The notes: generated by a model not told the origin, from the sequence alone. A DNA stretch of 64,000 nucleotides from Vibrio campbellii CAIM 519 = NBRC 15631 = ATCC 25920 (GCF_002163755.1 NZ_CP015864.1:248001-312000); one strand, 5' to 3'; positions 26,184 to 34,870 are shown, counted from the stretch's first letter. Translations and numbers: made by a program.

Positions 26184-26199
26184 ACGCAAAGGCTTGCGC
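26184..26199. promoter_or_regulatory. PurR-box-like palindrome upstream of guaC
   Basis: ACGCAAAGGCTTGCGC resembles the PurR consensus ACGCAAACGTTTGCGT (12 of 16 positions). The purine gene guaC starts 285 bp downstream with a structured leader between. Purine control would make sense, but the site is imperfect. Confidence 0.4.
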
Positions 26200-26228
26200 A
26201 AACGATTAAATGGAGATTGGTTTTAACT

Positions 26229-26396
26229 GTCTGATATTGTTAATAAAGTTATGAATTTGGAGCGTGGTGAGGTGTTTTTGATATGCGATTTCCAAGATGG
26301 TATCACAAAAAAAATTCAAATATCAGACTTGTAGGAAATAAATCACGACCTATAATGCTGAAAACCGGAGCGTCTGCCAACGCTCCGGTTTTTTTG
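26229..26396 (+). ncRNA. Candidate structured leader or small RNA upstream of guaC
   Basis: A 10-bp outer helix pairs 26229-26238 (GTCTGATATT) with 26319-26328. Inside it GAATTT (26253) can pair with AAATTC (26312), and TTGGA (26257-26261) with TCCAA (26291-26295), partly overlapping. A strong terminator follows (AAAACCGGAGCG and its complement at 26361-26392, then Ts), 88 bp before guaC. This is the shape of a riboswitch-like attenuator or of an independent small RNA. It does not show the conserved core of the purine riboswitch. The pairing is read by eye only. Confidence 0.5.
26361..26396 (+). terminator. Terminator ahead of guaC
   Basis: A 12-bp stem AAAACCGGAGCG with its complement, 8-base loop TCTGCCAA, followed by a T run. 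It is 330 bp past nnr, too far to be that gene's normal terminator. Confidence 0.9.
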
Positions 26397-26483
26397 TGTC
26401 CGAAGAACAGTGAACTCGTCTGCCAACGACTTCACTACGCACTCTGAGATGACACATATACTTATGAATCAAGGAATTACACA

Positions 26484-27527
26484 ATGCGTATCGAACAAGA
26501 ACTTAAGTTAGGTTTCAAAGATGTACTGTTTCGCCCGAAACGTTCAACCCTTAAGAGCCGTTCTCAAGTAAATTTAACCCGCGATTTTACATTCAAGCAC
26601 AGTGGCCGTCAATGGTCTGGTGTACCAGTAATTGCGGCGAACATGGATTCGGTTGGTAGCTTCGCAATGGCGAAAGCGCTAGCAGAGCATGGTGTAATGA
26701 CTGCTGTTCACAAACACTACACAGTAGAAGACTGGGCTGAGTTTGCGAAAACAGCAGATAAAGCAACACTAAACAACGTTATGGTGTCTACGGGTACGTC
26801 TGAAGCAGACTTCCAAAAAACCAAAGACATCATGGCGATCTCTGATGAGTTTATCTTCATCTGTATCGATATCGCGAACGGTTACTCAGAGCACCTAGTC
26901 GAGTACGTACAACGTGTACGTGCTGCATTCCCAGACAAAGTTATCTCTGCAGGTAACGTAGTGACTGGCGACATGTGTGAAGAGCTAATCCTAGCGGGCG
27001 CAGACATCGTTAAAGTGGGTATCGGCCCAGGTTCTGTATGTACTACACGTGTTAAAACAGGTGTTGGTTACCCGCAACTTTCTGCAATCATCGAGTGTGG
27101 TGATGCAGCACACGGCCTTGGCGGCATGATCATCGGTGACGGTGGCTGTTCATGTGCGGGTGACGTTGCAAAAGCATTCGGCGGCGGCGCTGACTTTGTC
27201 ATGCTAGGCGGTATGCTAGCAGGTCACGAAGAGTCAGGCGGTGAAGTGATCGAACAAGACGGCAAGAAGTTCATGAAATTCTATGGCATGTCGTCGAAGA
27301 GCGCGATGGACAAGCACTCTGGTGGTGTTGCTGGCTACCGCGCAGCTGAGGGTAAAACCGTACTTCTACCATTCCGTGGCAGCGTTCACGGTACTATCCA
27401 AGACATCCTTGGCGGTGTTCGCTCAACATGTACTTACGTAGGTGCAGCAAAGCTTAAAGAGCTAACCAAGCGTACTACCTTCATCCGCGTACAAGAGCAA
27501 GAAAACAACGTATTCGGTAAAGAATAA
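26484..27527 (+). CDS. guaC: GMP reductase
   Basis: Reduces GMP to IMP with NADPH, returning guanine nucleotides to the shared purine pool. It is 347 residues. The catalytic cysteine lies in GIGPGSVCTTRVKTGVGYP (about residue 186), followed by GDGGCSCAGDVAKAFGGGAD and the GMSSKSAM flap. No CBS domains are present, which separates it from IMP dehydrogenase. The start has AAGGAA upstream. The 450-bp upstream region carries a PurR-like site and a structured leader with terminator. Confidence 0.97.
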   Translation: MRIEQELKLGFKDVLFRPKRSTLKSRSQVNLTRDFTFKHSGRQWSGVPVIAANMDSVGSFAMAKALAEHGVMTAVHKHYTVEDWAEFAKTADKATLNNVMVSTGTSEADFQKTKDIMAISDEFIFICIDIANGYSEHLVEYVQRVRAAFPDKVISAGNVVTGDMCEELILAGADIVKVGIGPGSVCTTRVKTGVGYPQLSAIIECGDAAHGLGGMIIGDGGCSCAGDVAKAFGGGADFVMLGGMLAGHEESGGEVIEQDGKKFMKFYGMSSKSAMDKHSGGVAGYRAAEGKTVLLPFRGSVHGTIQDILGGVRSTCTYVGAAKLKELTKRTTFIRVQEQENNVFGKE

Positions 27528-27556
27528 GCTTTTGCTTAAATAGAATTAGATAGATT

Positions 27557-27584
27557 AAGAGCCGCAGTTTGCGGCTCTTTTTTT
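27557..27584 (+). terminator. Terminator after guaC
   Basis: AAGAGCCGCA-GTT-TGCGGCTCTT followed by a long T run. Confidence 0.92.
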
Positions 27585-28146
27585 GATCAAAAAACGAAAT
27601 GCCAAAAGGCTGATACGGTAAATAGCAGTTACTCAAGTAAAGGTAGAAAAAATACACTGATTATATTCAGCGCAATTACTACAGAAACTGACAGCCGTTG
27701 ATGGGATTGGTTGTCGCTGATAATCAAGGCAAGCTTGATAGCGAACAGGGTGAAAGCCATTAAGATGGTTATTCAAATGGCCGATGAGTCGGATAGCCCT
27801 ATGAATTTAAGCTATAACATCGAGAGCTGTTGTTTCAGCTCTTTCTGTTGTTCTGGGCCTAGTGCTCTAACTAGGCTAAAGGCCCTTTTTGAAGTCGTTT
27901 TAGCAGAAGGGCTAAGGGTATGGCTGAAAGAGAGATTCATTAAGAAGGTATGGTCTCACTCAGGGTCACCACAACTATAATATAAATCGCCATATCCTGC
28001 TGAAATACGGCCTGGCTTTAGTATGCGGGCTTTCTCGCTACACTCCTGGCAAATTACTCTCATATAGCACCATGAACCTATCTAAATGATATGCTCATGG
28101 CACTAAATTGTACTGATTATTTATTATGAAAGCTAAATACTTACGC
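27585..28146. other. Gene-less region with two adjacent hairpins and one copy of a diverged repeat
   Basis: Two hairpins lie close together on the plus strand: 27824-27846 (GAGCTG-TTGTTT-CAGCTC then TTTCT) and 27857-27891 (GGGCCTAGT...ACTAGG..AGGCCC then TTTTT). After them, 27911-27951 and 28049-28069 match blocks at 29497-29537 and 29548-29568 (see repeat). A possible 89-codon frame at 27711-27980 spans both hairpins and is unlikely to be a gene. Confidence 0.5.
27911..28069. repeat. Diverged repeat block A, copy 1
   Basis: GGGTATGGCTGAA followed by AAGAAGGT-TGGTC, and about 100 bp later CAAATTACTCTCATATAGCAC. The same two blocks occur in the same order at 29497-29568, where the middle is shorter. 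The nature of the element is unknown. Confidence 0.55.
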
Positions 28147-29148
28147 TCAGTAGCGACACACAGAAGGTGGTAATGTAGATTCGTTACTCAAATTGAGATA
28201 CAGATTGTTAGTTCTATAAGTCTCTTTCGGGTTAACGTAATGCCACTGTAATGAGTTATCGACATCATTGTGAGAGATGCTATCGAGTAAAACTTCATCA
28301 TCTGCTGACTGTAAAATTGTTCCAGCCGCAATACCGTTATATTTACCAAGCACTAGATTATGGACAACGTTTACGACGCTGCCATTGGTGATGGTTGATT
28401 TATCTAGTTGTCCTACTAAAAGCCCGTTTCTCCCACTTTTTCCTAAATCATTTCTTTTAAGTGAGCTATCTGCTATATCAAGCAATTCAAGTTTTGTTTG
28501 TTTTACATTTCCAAATATCCCACCAACGTAATTAAAACCACTATTTTTGACAGTTATTTTAACATCGTTAACCTTAATGTTGTTTGCGCCAGCGCCCTCT
28601 ATTAACCAACCTGATACGCCCCCAATTTTGTTCGAATCTGTGGATGAACTTAATGCGCTATGTTGAACAACAATATCTTGTAGCATAGCACTATCGGCTC
28701 TACCGACAAGCAAACCTACAGCCCAAGAACCTACAGCGTTTGAAATTGCTGAATCGGTAATTGTAACGTTTTTAATAAGCCCGCCGTTTAGTAACCCGGC
28801 CAAAGCTCCAACGGTTTTGGCTTCTTTGTCTTGTGTATTTATTTGGAAATTACTGATGGTAAGGTTTTTGATTTCCCCAGCATTAATTCTGGAAAATAAT
28901 CCCACATCACCTTTGGCCGCTGAAATTGTTAAGTTTGATATCGCGTAACCATTACCATCAAAGTTCCCGGCGAACGACTTTGGCTCGGTATGAATAAAAC
29001 CAGAGCAATCAATGTTTTGAAGTAACACGTAATCAGAGTTGGTTTTGTCTTCAAGATTGAGCAACTGTTCGCAGCTGTCAATCTGAATAGGTGAAGCTGT
29101 AGCACCTAGAGATATAAAACTTGATAATAAAAGGGTATTTTTTAGCAT
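28147..29148 (-). CDS. Exported beta-helix-like protein of unknown function
   Basis: About 333 residues with signal peptide MLKNTLLLSSFISLGATA. The body is made of repeated hydrophobic-glycine stretches (FAGNFDGNGYAISNLTISAA, VGALAGLLNGGLIKNVTITD, GGIFGNVKQ), the pattern of GLUG/right-handed beta-helix proteins. There are four cysteines, two near the N-terminus (CEQL, DCSG) and one at CRY. I chose the ATG at 29148, since it begins the signal peptide; an ATG four codons upstream is also possible. It is an isolated gene in an AT-rich accessory stretch. It may be an adhesin-like or polysaccharide-contact protein, but this is a guess. Confidence 0.7.
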   Translation of the reverse strand: MLKNTLLLSSFISLGATASPIQIDSCEQLLNLEDKTNSDYVLLQNIDCSGFIHTEPKSFAGNFDGNGYAISNLTISAAKGDVGLFSRINAGEIKNLTISNFQINTQDKEAKTVGALAGLLNGGLIKNVTITDSAISNAVGSWAVGLLVGRADSAMLQDIVVQHSALSSSTDSNKIGGVSGWLIEGAGANNIKVNDVKITVKNSGFNYVGGIFGNVKQTKLELLDIADSSLKRNDLGKSGRNGLLVGQLDKSTITNGSVVNVVHNLVLGKYNGIAAGTILQSADDEVLLDSISHNDVDNSLQWHYVNPKETYRTNNLYLNLSNESTLPPSVCRY

Positions 29149-29322
29149 AACTGATTCCATTTTTATGAGTTGCTTGTATAGTCAATGCGAATATAAAGAT
29201 GTTTAATTGATATGTATATTTAAGTGAGATTACTTAATACCTTTATGTGACACGCATTGCATATGTGGGTGGAGCGGGTAGTGAGAATGGTCAAATAATA
29301 TGAGGTCGGTTCTTAAAGAGCT

Positions 29323-29462
29323 AAGGTAACTATGCCTAATCCACGTAAAACGCACTCCTGCTCACCTGCAGTGTTTTCGAATTCATTTTGTCGCAATTCT
29401 ATTTCAATGAAATTCGCTATCGTGGTAGAGAGTTAACTAGCCGTTAGTCCTTTAGGAATAAA
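29323..29462. repeat. Diverged repeat block B, copy 1
   Basis: About 140 bp that resemble 32180-32325. Shared landmarks are ATGCC-AA-CCACG-AAAA, GCACTCCT, TCGCAATTCTA and GAGAGTTAAC-AGCCGTTAG. By eye roughly 70 percent of positions agree. It is followed at 29497 by block A, copy 2. Confidence 0.5.
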
Positions 29463-29496
29463 AAGATGAACAGGGGATAGTATAGTTGAGGGTTGG

Positions 29497-29568
29497 GGGT
29501 ATGGCTGAAGGAAAGGTTAATCAAGAAGGTGTGGTCGTATTAATGACAAACTACTCTCATATAACACT
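29497..29568. repeat. Diverged repeat block A, copy 2
   Basis: Matches 27911-28069 in two blocks (GGGTATGGCTGAA...AAGAAGGTGTGGTC and CAAACTACTCTCATATAACAC), with about 90 bp missing between them. Confidence 0.5.
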
Positions 29569-29725
29569 AGAAGCCTATCAAATTTATAAGCCCATGGTAA
29601 TAAATTATTGTGAGGTTTTATAATGCTATACCGTTTTAGAGACCGCCTTTTTTGTCTTTCATAATGGGGTTATTTAACTAGTAGTTATCAGGGCTGCTTT
29701 AACACAGCTCTGATAACTACATTAA

Positions 29726-30736
29726 TTATTGTGATTTTTTAATACTTGGAAGACTCCAGCTTCCGTTTAAAATTTCTTTTCTTGGTTGATAGAGTCTCAC
29801 AACAAAATTCCAACCATCTGTAAGTGCTAAACAATTTATTTTACGAGTATCACACCCTCCAAAGTAGACTGTAAAACTATTGTCCGGATTCTTTTGAGCT
29901 GTAACATTGTTTAAGCTAGGAAGGCCACTGTCAGACTGAAAGAAAAAACCTTCTTTGTTGTATAAGCTGAACGAAATAAAGCCATCAACTGGTACATCTT
30001 TTAATGTCATTTCATACTTTCCATCACTCAGTCCTGGGCTCACATTCATGTAGAATGCATCTTCCTCTGGTAACCCACCGTAACCACCTGCACTACCTAA
30101 GATAAATCGTATTGGGTCAACGTTTTCCTTTTTACCAAAAGCACCCAACGTGTTAGGAAGAAGCTGAAACATATCAATAAGTGTTTCGTGAACCTTGTGA
30201 TAACTTGTCATATCCCAATTTTTTGGTTCAAATGGGATATCACTCGCTGCTTCGATTTTAAGATTATCTTGTAAATTGTTAACCGTGGTCACATCATTCT
30301 TATCATTGCTATCCAAAAAAATTCTGACTATAACAAAGGCATAATCTGTTCCAACTACATCTTTATTTAGCTCATATTCACCTTTGCCATACCATACTTT
30401 ATTTGTGTAACCATCCTCGTTCACTATCATTAGTGAAATATATCTTTCCCCTGCATCGGGTAAAGTTACTTTAGCTCCTTGAGACACATCGATAGTGGCC
30501 ATACTATATAAAGTATCTCTATTCATCCTAATAGTAGGCTGATTATCTAGAGGTGTCGGAGTTCTAAAATGATACCATTTGTTAACCCCTTCAGCTAAAT
30601 TTTGATAATTAGATATTTCAATAGTCGATTCAACATATGGGTAATTCTCAAATGTAACTATATTTTCACTTTCTTTAGCATTTACTTTGACACTAAATAG
30701 AATCAAAGAACTTAAAATAAAAAAAACAGGTTTCAT
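29726..30736 (-). CDS. Exported DUF1254/DUF1214-family protein
   Basis: 336 residues with signal peptide (MKPVFFILSSLILFSVKVNA). The N-terminal half has the DUF1254-like NRDTLYSMATIDVSQGAKVT near 74-93. The C-terminal half has the DUF1214 signature DGWNFVVRLYQPRKEILNGS near 305-324. Proteins of this two-domain family are common and secreted but have no assigned biochemical role that I know of. It is AT-rich compared with the core genes around it. An imperfect inverted repeat (GTTATCAG...CTGATAAC, 29685-29719) follows its stop. Confidence 0.85.
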   Translation of the reverse strand: MKPVFFILSSLILFSVKVNAKESENIVTFENYPYVESTIEISNYQNLAEGVNKWYHFRTPTPLDNQPTIRMNRDTLYSMATIDVSQGAKVTLPDAGERYISLMIVNEDGYTNKVWYGKGEYELNKDVVGTDYAFVIVRIFLDSNDKNDVTTVNNLQDNLKIEAASDIPFEPKNWDMTSYHKVHETLIDMFQLLPNTLGAFGKKENVDPIRFILGSAGGYGGLPEEDAFYMNVSPGLSDGKYEMTLKDVPVDGFISFSLYNKEGFFFQSDSGLPSLNNVTAQKNPDNSFTVYFGGCDTRKINCLALTDGWNFVVRLYQPRKEILNGSWSLPSIKKSQ

Positions 30737-30859
30737 AATTTTTTCCTTTTCATAGATAATACTTAGAAAAATTAGTTCATACCTTGGGATGTTGCAAATA
30801 TACTCGTGACTATTGAAAGTACGTGATTTGTCATTAAGCCTGAGTCATGCATGCTCACC

Positions 30860-31024
30860 ATGAAAATGGTACTGCTGGCTGCCAAGGGCTGGAGCATGAC
30901 CATTATCTCTGCAGCTCTTTGCATCCGTGAATCTACAGTTGTTCGTCACCTTATTGATTATGCTCTAACTGAAAACTTAAAACTGAAACCTGAGAATGGC
31001 GGTAGCCACCGTATGCTCGATTAG
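30860..31024 (+). pseudogene. IS630-type transposase fragment
   Basis: Fifty-four codons reading LAAKGWSMTIISAALCIRES followed by TVVRHLIDY and LKPENGGSH. This matches the N-terminal helix-turn-helix of IS630-family transposases (AKGWS-ISEALLI-ESTVVRHI-DY, KLKPENGGS). The catalytic DDE domain is absent and a stop follows. It is a remnant of an old insertion. Confidence 0.75.
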
Positions 31025-31323
31025 TAAACATTGCTTGCTTCACTCCGCTTTCCAATAGCAAACGATTGCGGTGGTTTTTTGTGCATTTATATAGTCGGGT
31101 CATTTAAATATTTGTGATAATGGTCATAAGATATATTGCCTGCATATGTGTCAATTGGAATAAATGCCATATATACTCGCCGCGTTAAAAATGTTACGAA
31201 CTTGAATTTTTGGATGTAATTGAAAGGTCGCCTCCTTGGATGGCTAAATTTTCATAAAAATTCAAACTTTAGAACTTTTACCTATTTTGTATATCTTATA
31301 TTTTACGACCAACAGGAGCTGTA

Positions 31324-31659
31324 ATGAAATTTGGTCATAAGTCAGCCTTATTTTTAGGGCTATTATCCTCATCTGCATTAGCAAACGATTATATTTCTCC
31401 GCTAGAAAACGTAGGCGTGTTCGAAACTGAAGAACCGATGTTGTCAATTCGCAACTACTCGGACGAAACAGTTGTCATTGACATACATGGTGATAATTTT
31501 AAATTAACTTCTGGGGTTAACCTTTTGTTTAACTGTTCAGGTTATGAATTTCTTCAACTTGAAATTACGAACAATGACCACGAATTCTTTGAAGTACCTT
31601 GTTCATCGCGTGTAGAGTTCAATGAATCATTCAAAAATCAACGTACACAAGGTGAATAA
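31324..31659 (+). CDS. Small exported protein of unknown function
   Basis: 111 residues with a signal peptide (MKFGHKSALFLGLLSSSALA). The mature part of about 90 residues has two cysteines and looks like a small beta-sandwich (DETVVIDIHGDNFKLTSGVN). I do not recognise it. AGGAG lies just before the ATG. The next gene begins one base past its stop, so the two form an operon, and the tail is polar and rich in Asn and Gln. Confidence 0.7.
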   Translation: MKFGHKSALFLGLLSSSALANDYISPLENVGVFETEEPMLSIRNYSDETVVIDIHGDNFKLTSGVNLLFNCSGYEFLQLEITNNDHEFFEVPCSSRVEFNESFKNQRTQGE

Positions 31660-31660
31660 G

Positions 31661-31999
31661 ATGAAAAATTTATTAATAGTCACGACTATTTTCGCTTTGT
31701 ATGGGTGTGGGGGAGGCGATTCAGCTTCATCTCCGTCTTACCAGAATCCTTATAACAGTGATGGCTCACGCAAAGATACCTACTCGTCATGTCAGATTAT
31801 AGAATCAAGTTCTCCATATGCTGACGAACGCGAAAAAGATCTAAAACAATGCTGGAGTGAGTATGGTTATGGCTATCCAACCAAAGCAGCAGCTTTCACG
31901 TGGTGTGAGGGTAAAATTAAGACCTATATGGCTCAAGAATACGGCTTTTTCTCTCATGACGTTAAGTATCTCGTTAGCACAGAATACTGTAAGTTATAA
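31661..31999 (+). CDS. Small lipoprotein of unknown function
   Basis: 112 residues with a lipobox (FALYGCGGGDS, lipidated Cys near 17), so it is probably anchored in the outer membrane. The mature part has further cysteines (SSCQI, KQCWSEYG, TWCEGK, EYCKL) that could form two disulfides. The start at 31661 follows AAGGTGAATAAG. It is coupled to the small exported protein gene just upstream; a terminator-like hairpin follows at 32139. Confidence 0.72.
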   Translation: MKNLLIVTTIFALYGCGGGDSASSPSYQNPYNSDGSRKDTYSSCQIIESSSPYADEREKDLKQCWSEYGYGYPTKAAAFTWCEGKIKTYMAQEYGFFSHDVKYLVSTEYCKL

Positions 32000-32138
32000 A
32001 TTTGGTAAGAAATTGCTAAAGAATTCCTTTCGCTTTGAGACTATGTGTCTAAACCAACGATACTCTCTGTGACTTTAAGGTCATTTCGTTGGTCGGGAGC
32101 TTTAGTGTAAAATAATAAGTTTATTGCTTTACGCTCTT

Positions 32139-32163
32139 TAGCCACCGCAGCCGGTGGCTTTTG
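32139..32163 (+). terminator. Terminator after the small lipoprotein pair
   Basis: AGCCACC-GCAGCC-GGTGGCT then TTTTG. Confidence 0.75.
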
Positions 32164-32179
32164 TATGCCTGTGACACAG

Positions 32180-32325
32180 CGCCAACGAAGGCATGCCCAA
32201 CCCACGGAAAAAGCACTCCTCCTACCCGCATGCAGCGTTTTCGACCTCATTTTTTCGCAATTCTAAATCAGTGCAATTCTGCCACCGCTTATGAGAGTTA
32301 ACGAGCCGTTAGCCCTTTTGAAATA
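32180..32325. repeat. Diverged repeat block B, copy 2
   Basis: About 145 bp related to 29323-29462 (ATGCCCAACCCACGG, GCACTCCTCC, TCGCAATTCTA, GAGAGTTAACGAGCCGTTAG). The function is unknown; no terminal inverted repeats seen. Confidence 0.5.
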
Positions 32326-32590
32326 ACTGGGCTTGCCGAGAGTTAATAGTGCTCAGAATGGCTTATATGGTGTCTAATAAAATTGCGAAGAGTGCAAAAA
32401 ATTGCAAGAAATATTGCAGTTCTTAAGTGGCAACGTTGCCGAGATTAAAGGCTAAATTCAGGCTTTTTGGCACCTCAGGGTCACTGTTTACGGCATCCGT
32501 AAACATCCTGCCTTGGATGTACTGGTCCGTGATCGACTCATCAATCGTTTGTTCGCGCAGCATATAACGCCATCCGTTTTGTCTGCCCAT

Positions 32591-32780
32591 GCCTTTAGCC
32601 AAGATATATGTCATTGGAATACGTCTAATGTGACGAGTATGGAAAACATGTTTGCTAAGTCTAAGGTATTTAACCGAGACTTAATTAACTAACTGGAACG
32701 TTAGCAGGGTACTGGGGCATACTGACTTTGCCAAAGATGGTGCTCTGACTGAAGAACAACTGCCGTATTTAGTAGACTAA
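32591..32780 (+). pseudogene. BspA-like (DUF285) repeat gene fragment with a one-base frameshift
   Basis: The frame from 32591 reads AFSQDICHWNTSNVTSMENM then FAKSKVFNRDLIN, the DUF285/BspA leucine-rich repeat (FxxDIxxWNTSNVTxMxxMF). A stop arises at 32690. Removing the single T at 32690 continues the repeat as NWNVSRVLGHTDFAKDGALT and ends EEQLPYLVD at 32780, a normal-looking C-terminus. The N-terminal part of the gene is missing. Such proteins are usually surface-exposed and repetitive, and they often decay. Confidence 0.75.
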
Positions 32781-32803
32781 CCCTCTCATCGGTTTAACTA
32801 AAC

Positions 32804-32839
32804 AAAAGCCAGTGTTGATGGATTCAACGCCGGCTTTTT
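32804..32839 (+). terminator. Terminator after the BspA-like fragment
   Basis: AAAAGCCAGTGTTGA and the near-complement TCAACGCCGGCTTTTT. A diverged copy of the same hairpin stands at 35471-35509. Confidence 0.75.
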
Positions 32840-33032
32840 GTTGGTTGAGTCATTCTCAAAAAGTGGCTGCGAAAATGGCGGCGTTCATTGTAGAACAGCG
32901 TTATTTATGGGTGAAAATCGCCTTTTTTAACTTAATTTTATTAAGTTAAATGACATGTCTTACCTATAAGTTACGTAAGTAGGCCTAAAGAATACAAACA
33001 ACTTGGCTTTGTAAAAAGGTGCACCAGACTTT

Positions 33033-33584
33033 TTAATTAGCCATAACTACCGGGATGTCACTATTACAAAAGGTGATTTGACTTCCTGATTTATCAGTAA
33101 ACCCGTACCTTTCATTTACTCTGTATACCATTTCATCAACTGAGATGTCGTAAGCTCTGCTATCAGAGTATTTTTTGGGGCGTTTTATACGGTCAGCACC
33201 GTCCCAGGACTCGTAAAAATAAAGCGACTTAGACTTTACCCAACACTGAGCCCCCTTAGCTTTGTATGCTGTAAACCATACACTTTCGTTTCGGTCATTG
33301 TTGTAGTCTGCGAAATGTGAAACTTGGAAAGAGCTAAAAGGAGTTATTTTATCTCTTAACAAAAACCAGCTACGCCAGGAGTTTAAATCATACCCAACAG
33401 CAAGGATTTCTACACGCAGTTCTCGGTCGAACCATACATTTACATAATGATTATCTGCAGTTAATAGGCTAACACAAAGGCCAGATGGCTCTTCACGACA
33501 ATCTTTATCAAAAGCTGAAGCTGAGAAGCTTAGTAACATTAAAAGCAGGAGCATCAATTGGGTTCTCATTATCCAAGTGATCAT
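33033..33584 (-). CDS. Exported protein of unknown function
   Basis: 183 residues with a strongly hydrophobic signal peptide (QLMLLLLMLLSFSASA) ending near 24. The mature part is about 159 residues, rich in Trp and Tyr, with four cysteines (KDCREEPSGLC, QCWVKSK, FCNSD). Probably a small secreted or periplasmic domain with disulfides. I do not recognise the family. The ATG at 33569 (MRTQ) is also possible. It is alone in an AT-rich stretch. Confidence 0.65.
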   Translation of the reverse strand: MITWIMRTQLMLLLLMLLSFSASAFDKDCREEPSGLCVSLLTADNHYVNVWFDRELRVEILAVGYDLNSWRSWFLLRDKITPFSSFQVSHFADYNNDRNESVWFTAYKAKGAQCWVKSKSLYFYESWDGADRIKRPKKYSDSRAYDISVDEMVYRVNERYGFTDKSGSQITFCNSDIPVVMAN

Positions 33585-34410
33585 GTTAGGTATTCCTTTT
33601 AGTAACCGGAGTTTAGTGTATTTTTTATCAATAATAAGGCGTTGAAAACATAATTAGGAAATTAAAATTATATCCAAAGACTGCGAAAAACTATCTTAAT
33701 GATAGTTTGTTTATATGTTCCAAACGTGTTCTTGGGAGTATATTACCAAAAATATAAGATGAATTTATATAAAGGGTTATAGATAATTTCCGGATAGTGA
33801 GACTTGAACCCTAATTTTAGATGCTTATCAATGCAATAATAACAATAATGTTGATTATTTAACTGGTAAACGATGCTAATAGATTTGTACATAAACCTTT
33901 TATCGGGCTAGTTGACATGCTGCTTTAACTTAACACTAGAATTGGATTCATAGTTATTGGCTTTGTATCTATCGGTTTCCTGAAAACTAGAAATAATTCA
34001 AAGCGAAAAAATCAATGCTCAGAAGCGTTTCTCCCAGCTGATATCTTGCAAAAACTCTCTAGACCCGTTCTCTAATTAAGCGGCGTTCATAGGTTGTTGA
34101 GTTTATGAAGTGCCCTATAACACTCCCATAGGGGATTGGGCGTAGAATAAAGTTGCATGTTTGTTTGCGCCATATTGATGGCTGAGTTATACCAATGTGG
34201 CAAAGTTCTAATAGACATCTTCTAATTTAACTCGAGGTTTAATTAACAGGGTACGTAATTATGGATAATTGTACATACCGAACTTATTAAAAAAGAAGAT
34301 AGTAGAAATATACCTGATATATATTGTATAAAGATGCTTTTATTTACTTCACTAAAAAGACAATGTTGAGTGAAAAAACTGGTATTCTGGTCTATTAGTA
34401 ATATTTTCAA
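33585..34410. other. AT-rich gap of about 0.8 kb, no gene seen
   Basis: No coding frame with supporting features on either strand. It contains many in-frame stops and no recognisable RNA. Confidence 0.5.
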
Positions 34411-34434
34411 AAGAGTGACCTTGAAGTCACTCTT
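34411..34434 (-). terminator. Terminator after the small lipoprotein gene
   Basis: AAGAGTGAC-CTTGAA-GTCACTCTT, a perfect 9-bp stem with a TTTT stretch on the minus side, 80 bp past the stop of the gene at 34517. Confidence 0.75.
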
Positions 34435-34516
34435 TGTCACCTAAAACATACTAATCAGTGATTGCAGATTATAAAATTGCAGATGTAGACTTTAGATAAG
34501 GAACGGGCTAAAAGCA

Positions 34517-34870
34517 TCAATGCTCGAGGCCATCACCATGGCTAACCAATACTTTTTTGCCGTTAATTTTACCTATATAGAAATCTTCGTGACCTTCTTT
34601 ATCTGCATGCTTCAACTTACCACCAGCATATGTTGCAACACGACCATCTGCTGTTGAGCCTGAACAATCAACGAATGTTTTGTATTTCCCTTTTCCTTTA
34701 GGTGAAAGCTTACATTTCATATCATTTGCCATCGGATAGCCTTCCATTTCGAAAAGTTGGTCGACTTTTTCTGCAAGAAAGCCTTCTGCCCACTCAATAG
34801 GGTTGCTGCAACCAGACAATGTGATGCTTGAGCCGATAAGAATTGCAATTGAAGCGGTTTTAAATTTCAT
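34517..34870 (-). CDS. Small lipoprotein of unknown function
   Basis: 117 residues. The signal peptide ends in a lipobox (ITLSGCSNP, Cys near 21), so the product is a membrane-anchored lipoprotein. The mature domain has two cysteines (MKCKLSP, VDCSGS) spaced about 19 apart and a basic, glycine-rich middle (KGKGKYKTFVDCSGS). I do not recognise it. AGGAAAAT precedes the ATG. It has its own terminator. Confidence 0.75.
   Translation of the reverse strand: MKFKTASIAILIGSSITLSGCSNPIEWAEGFLAEKVDQLFEMEGYPMANDMKCKLSPKGKGKYKTFVDCSGSTADGRVATYAGGKLKHADKEGHEDFYIGKINGKKVLVSHGDGLEH

Noticed and set aside
26229..26396. Purine riboswitch before guaC
   Set aside because: The conserved core of purine riboswitches (three-way junction with TTTCTAC-type loops) is not seen, so I report an unclassified structured leader instead.
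27711..27980. Possible 89-codon gene on the plus strand
   Set aside because: It runs through two terminator-like hairpins, has no ribosome-binding site or family-like pattern, and overlaps repeat block A.
29323..29462. Integron attC site
   Set aside because: GAGAGTTAAC-AGCCGTTAG recalls attC core sequences, but paired R and L boxes, the long imperfect palindrome and a cassette array are missing.
32423..32614. Minus-strand frame of 63 codons that looks somewhat protein-like
   Set aside because: It overlaps the BspA-like remnant on the other strand, begins inside it, and has no ribosome-binding site or recognisable domain.
34050..34210. Possible gene relic on the minus strand (reads MAQTNMQLYSTPN)
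   Set aside because: Only a short stretch looks like a protein start and the frame closes quickly; similarity to any family is too weak to claim.
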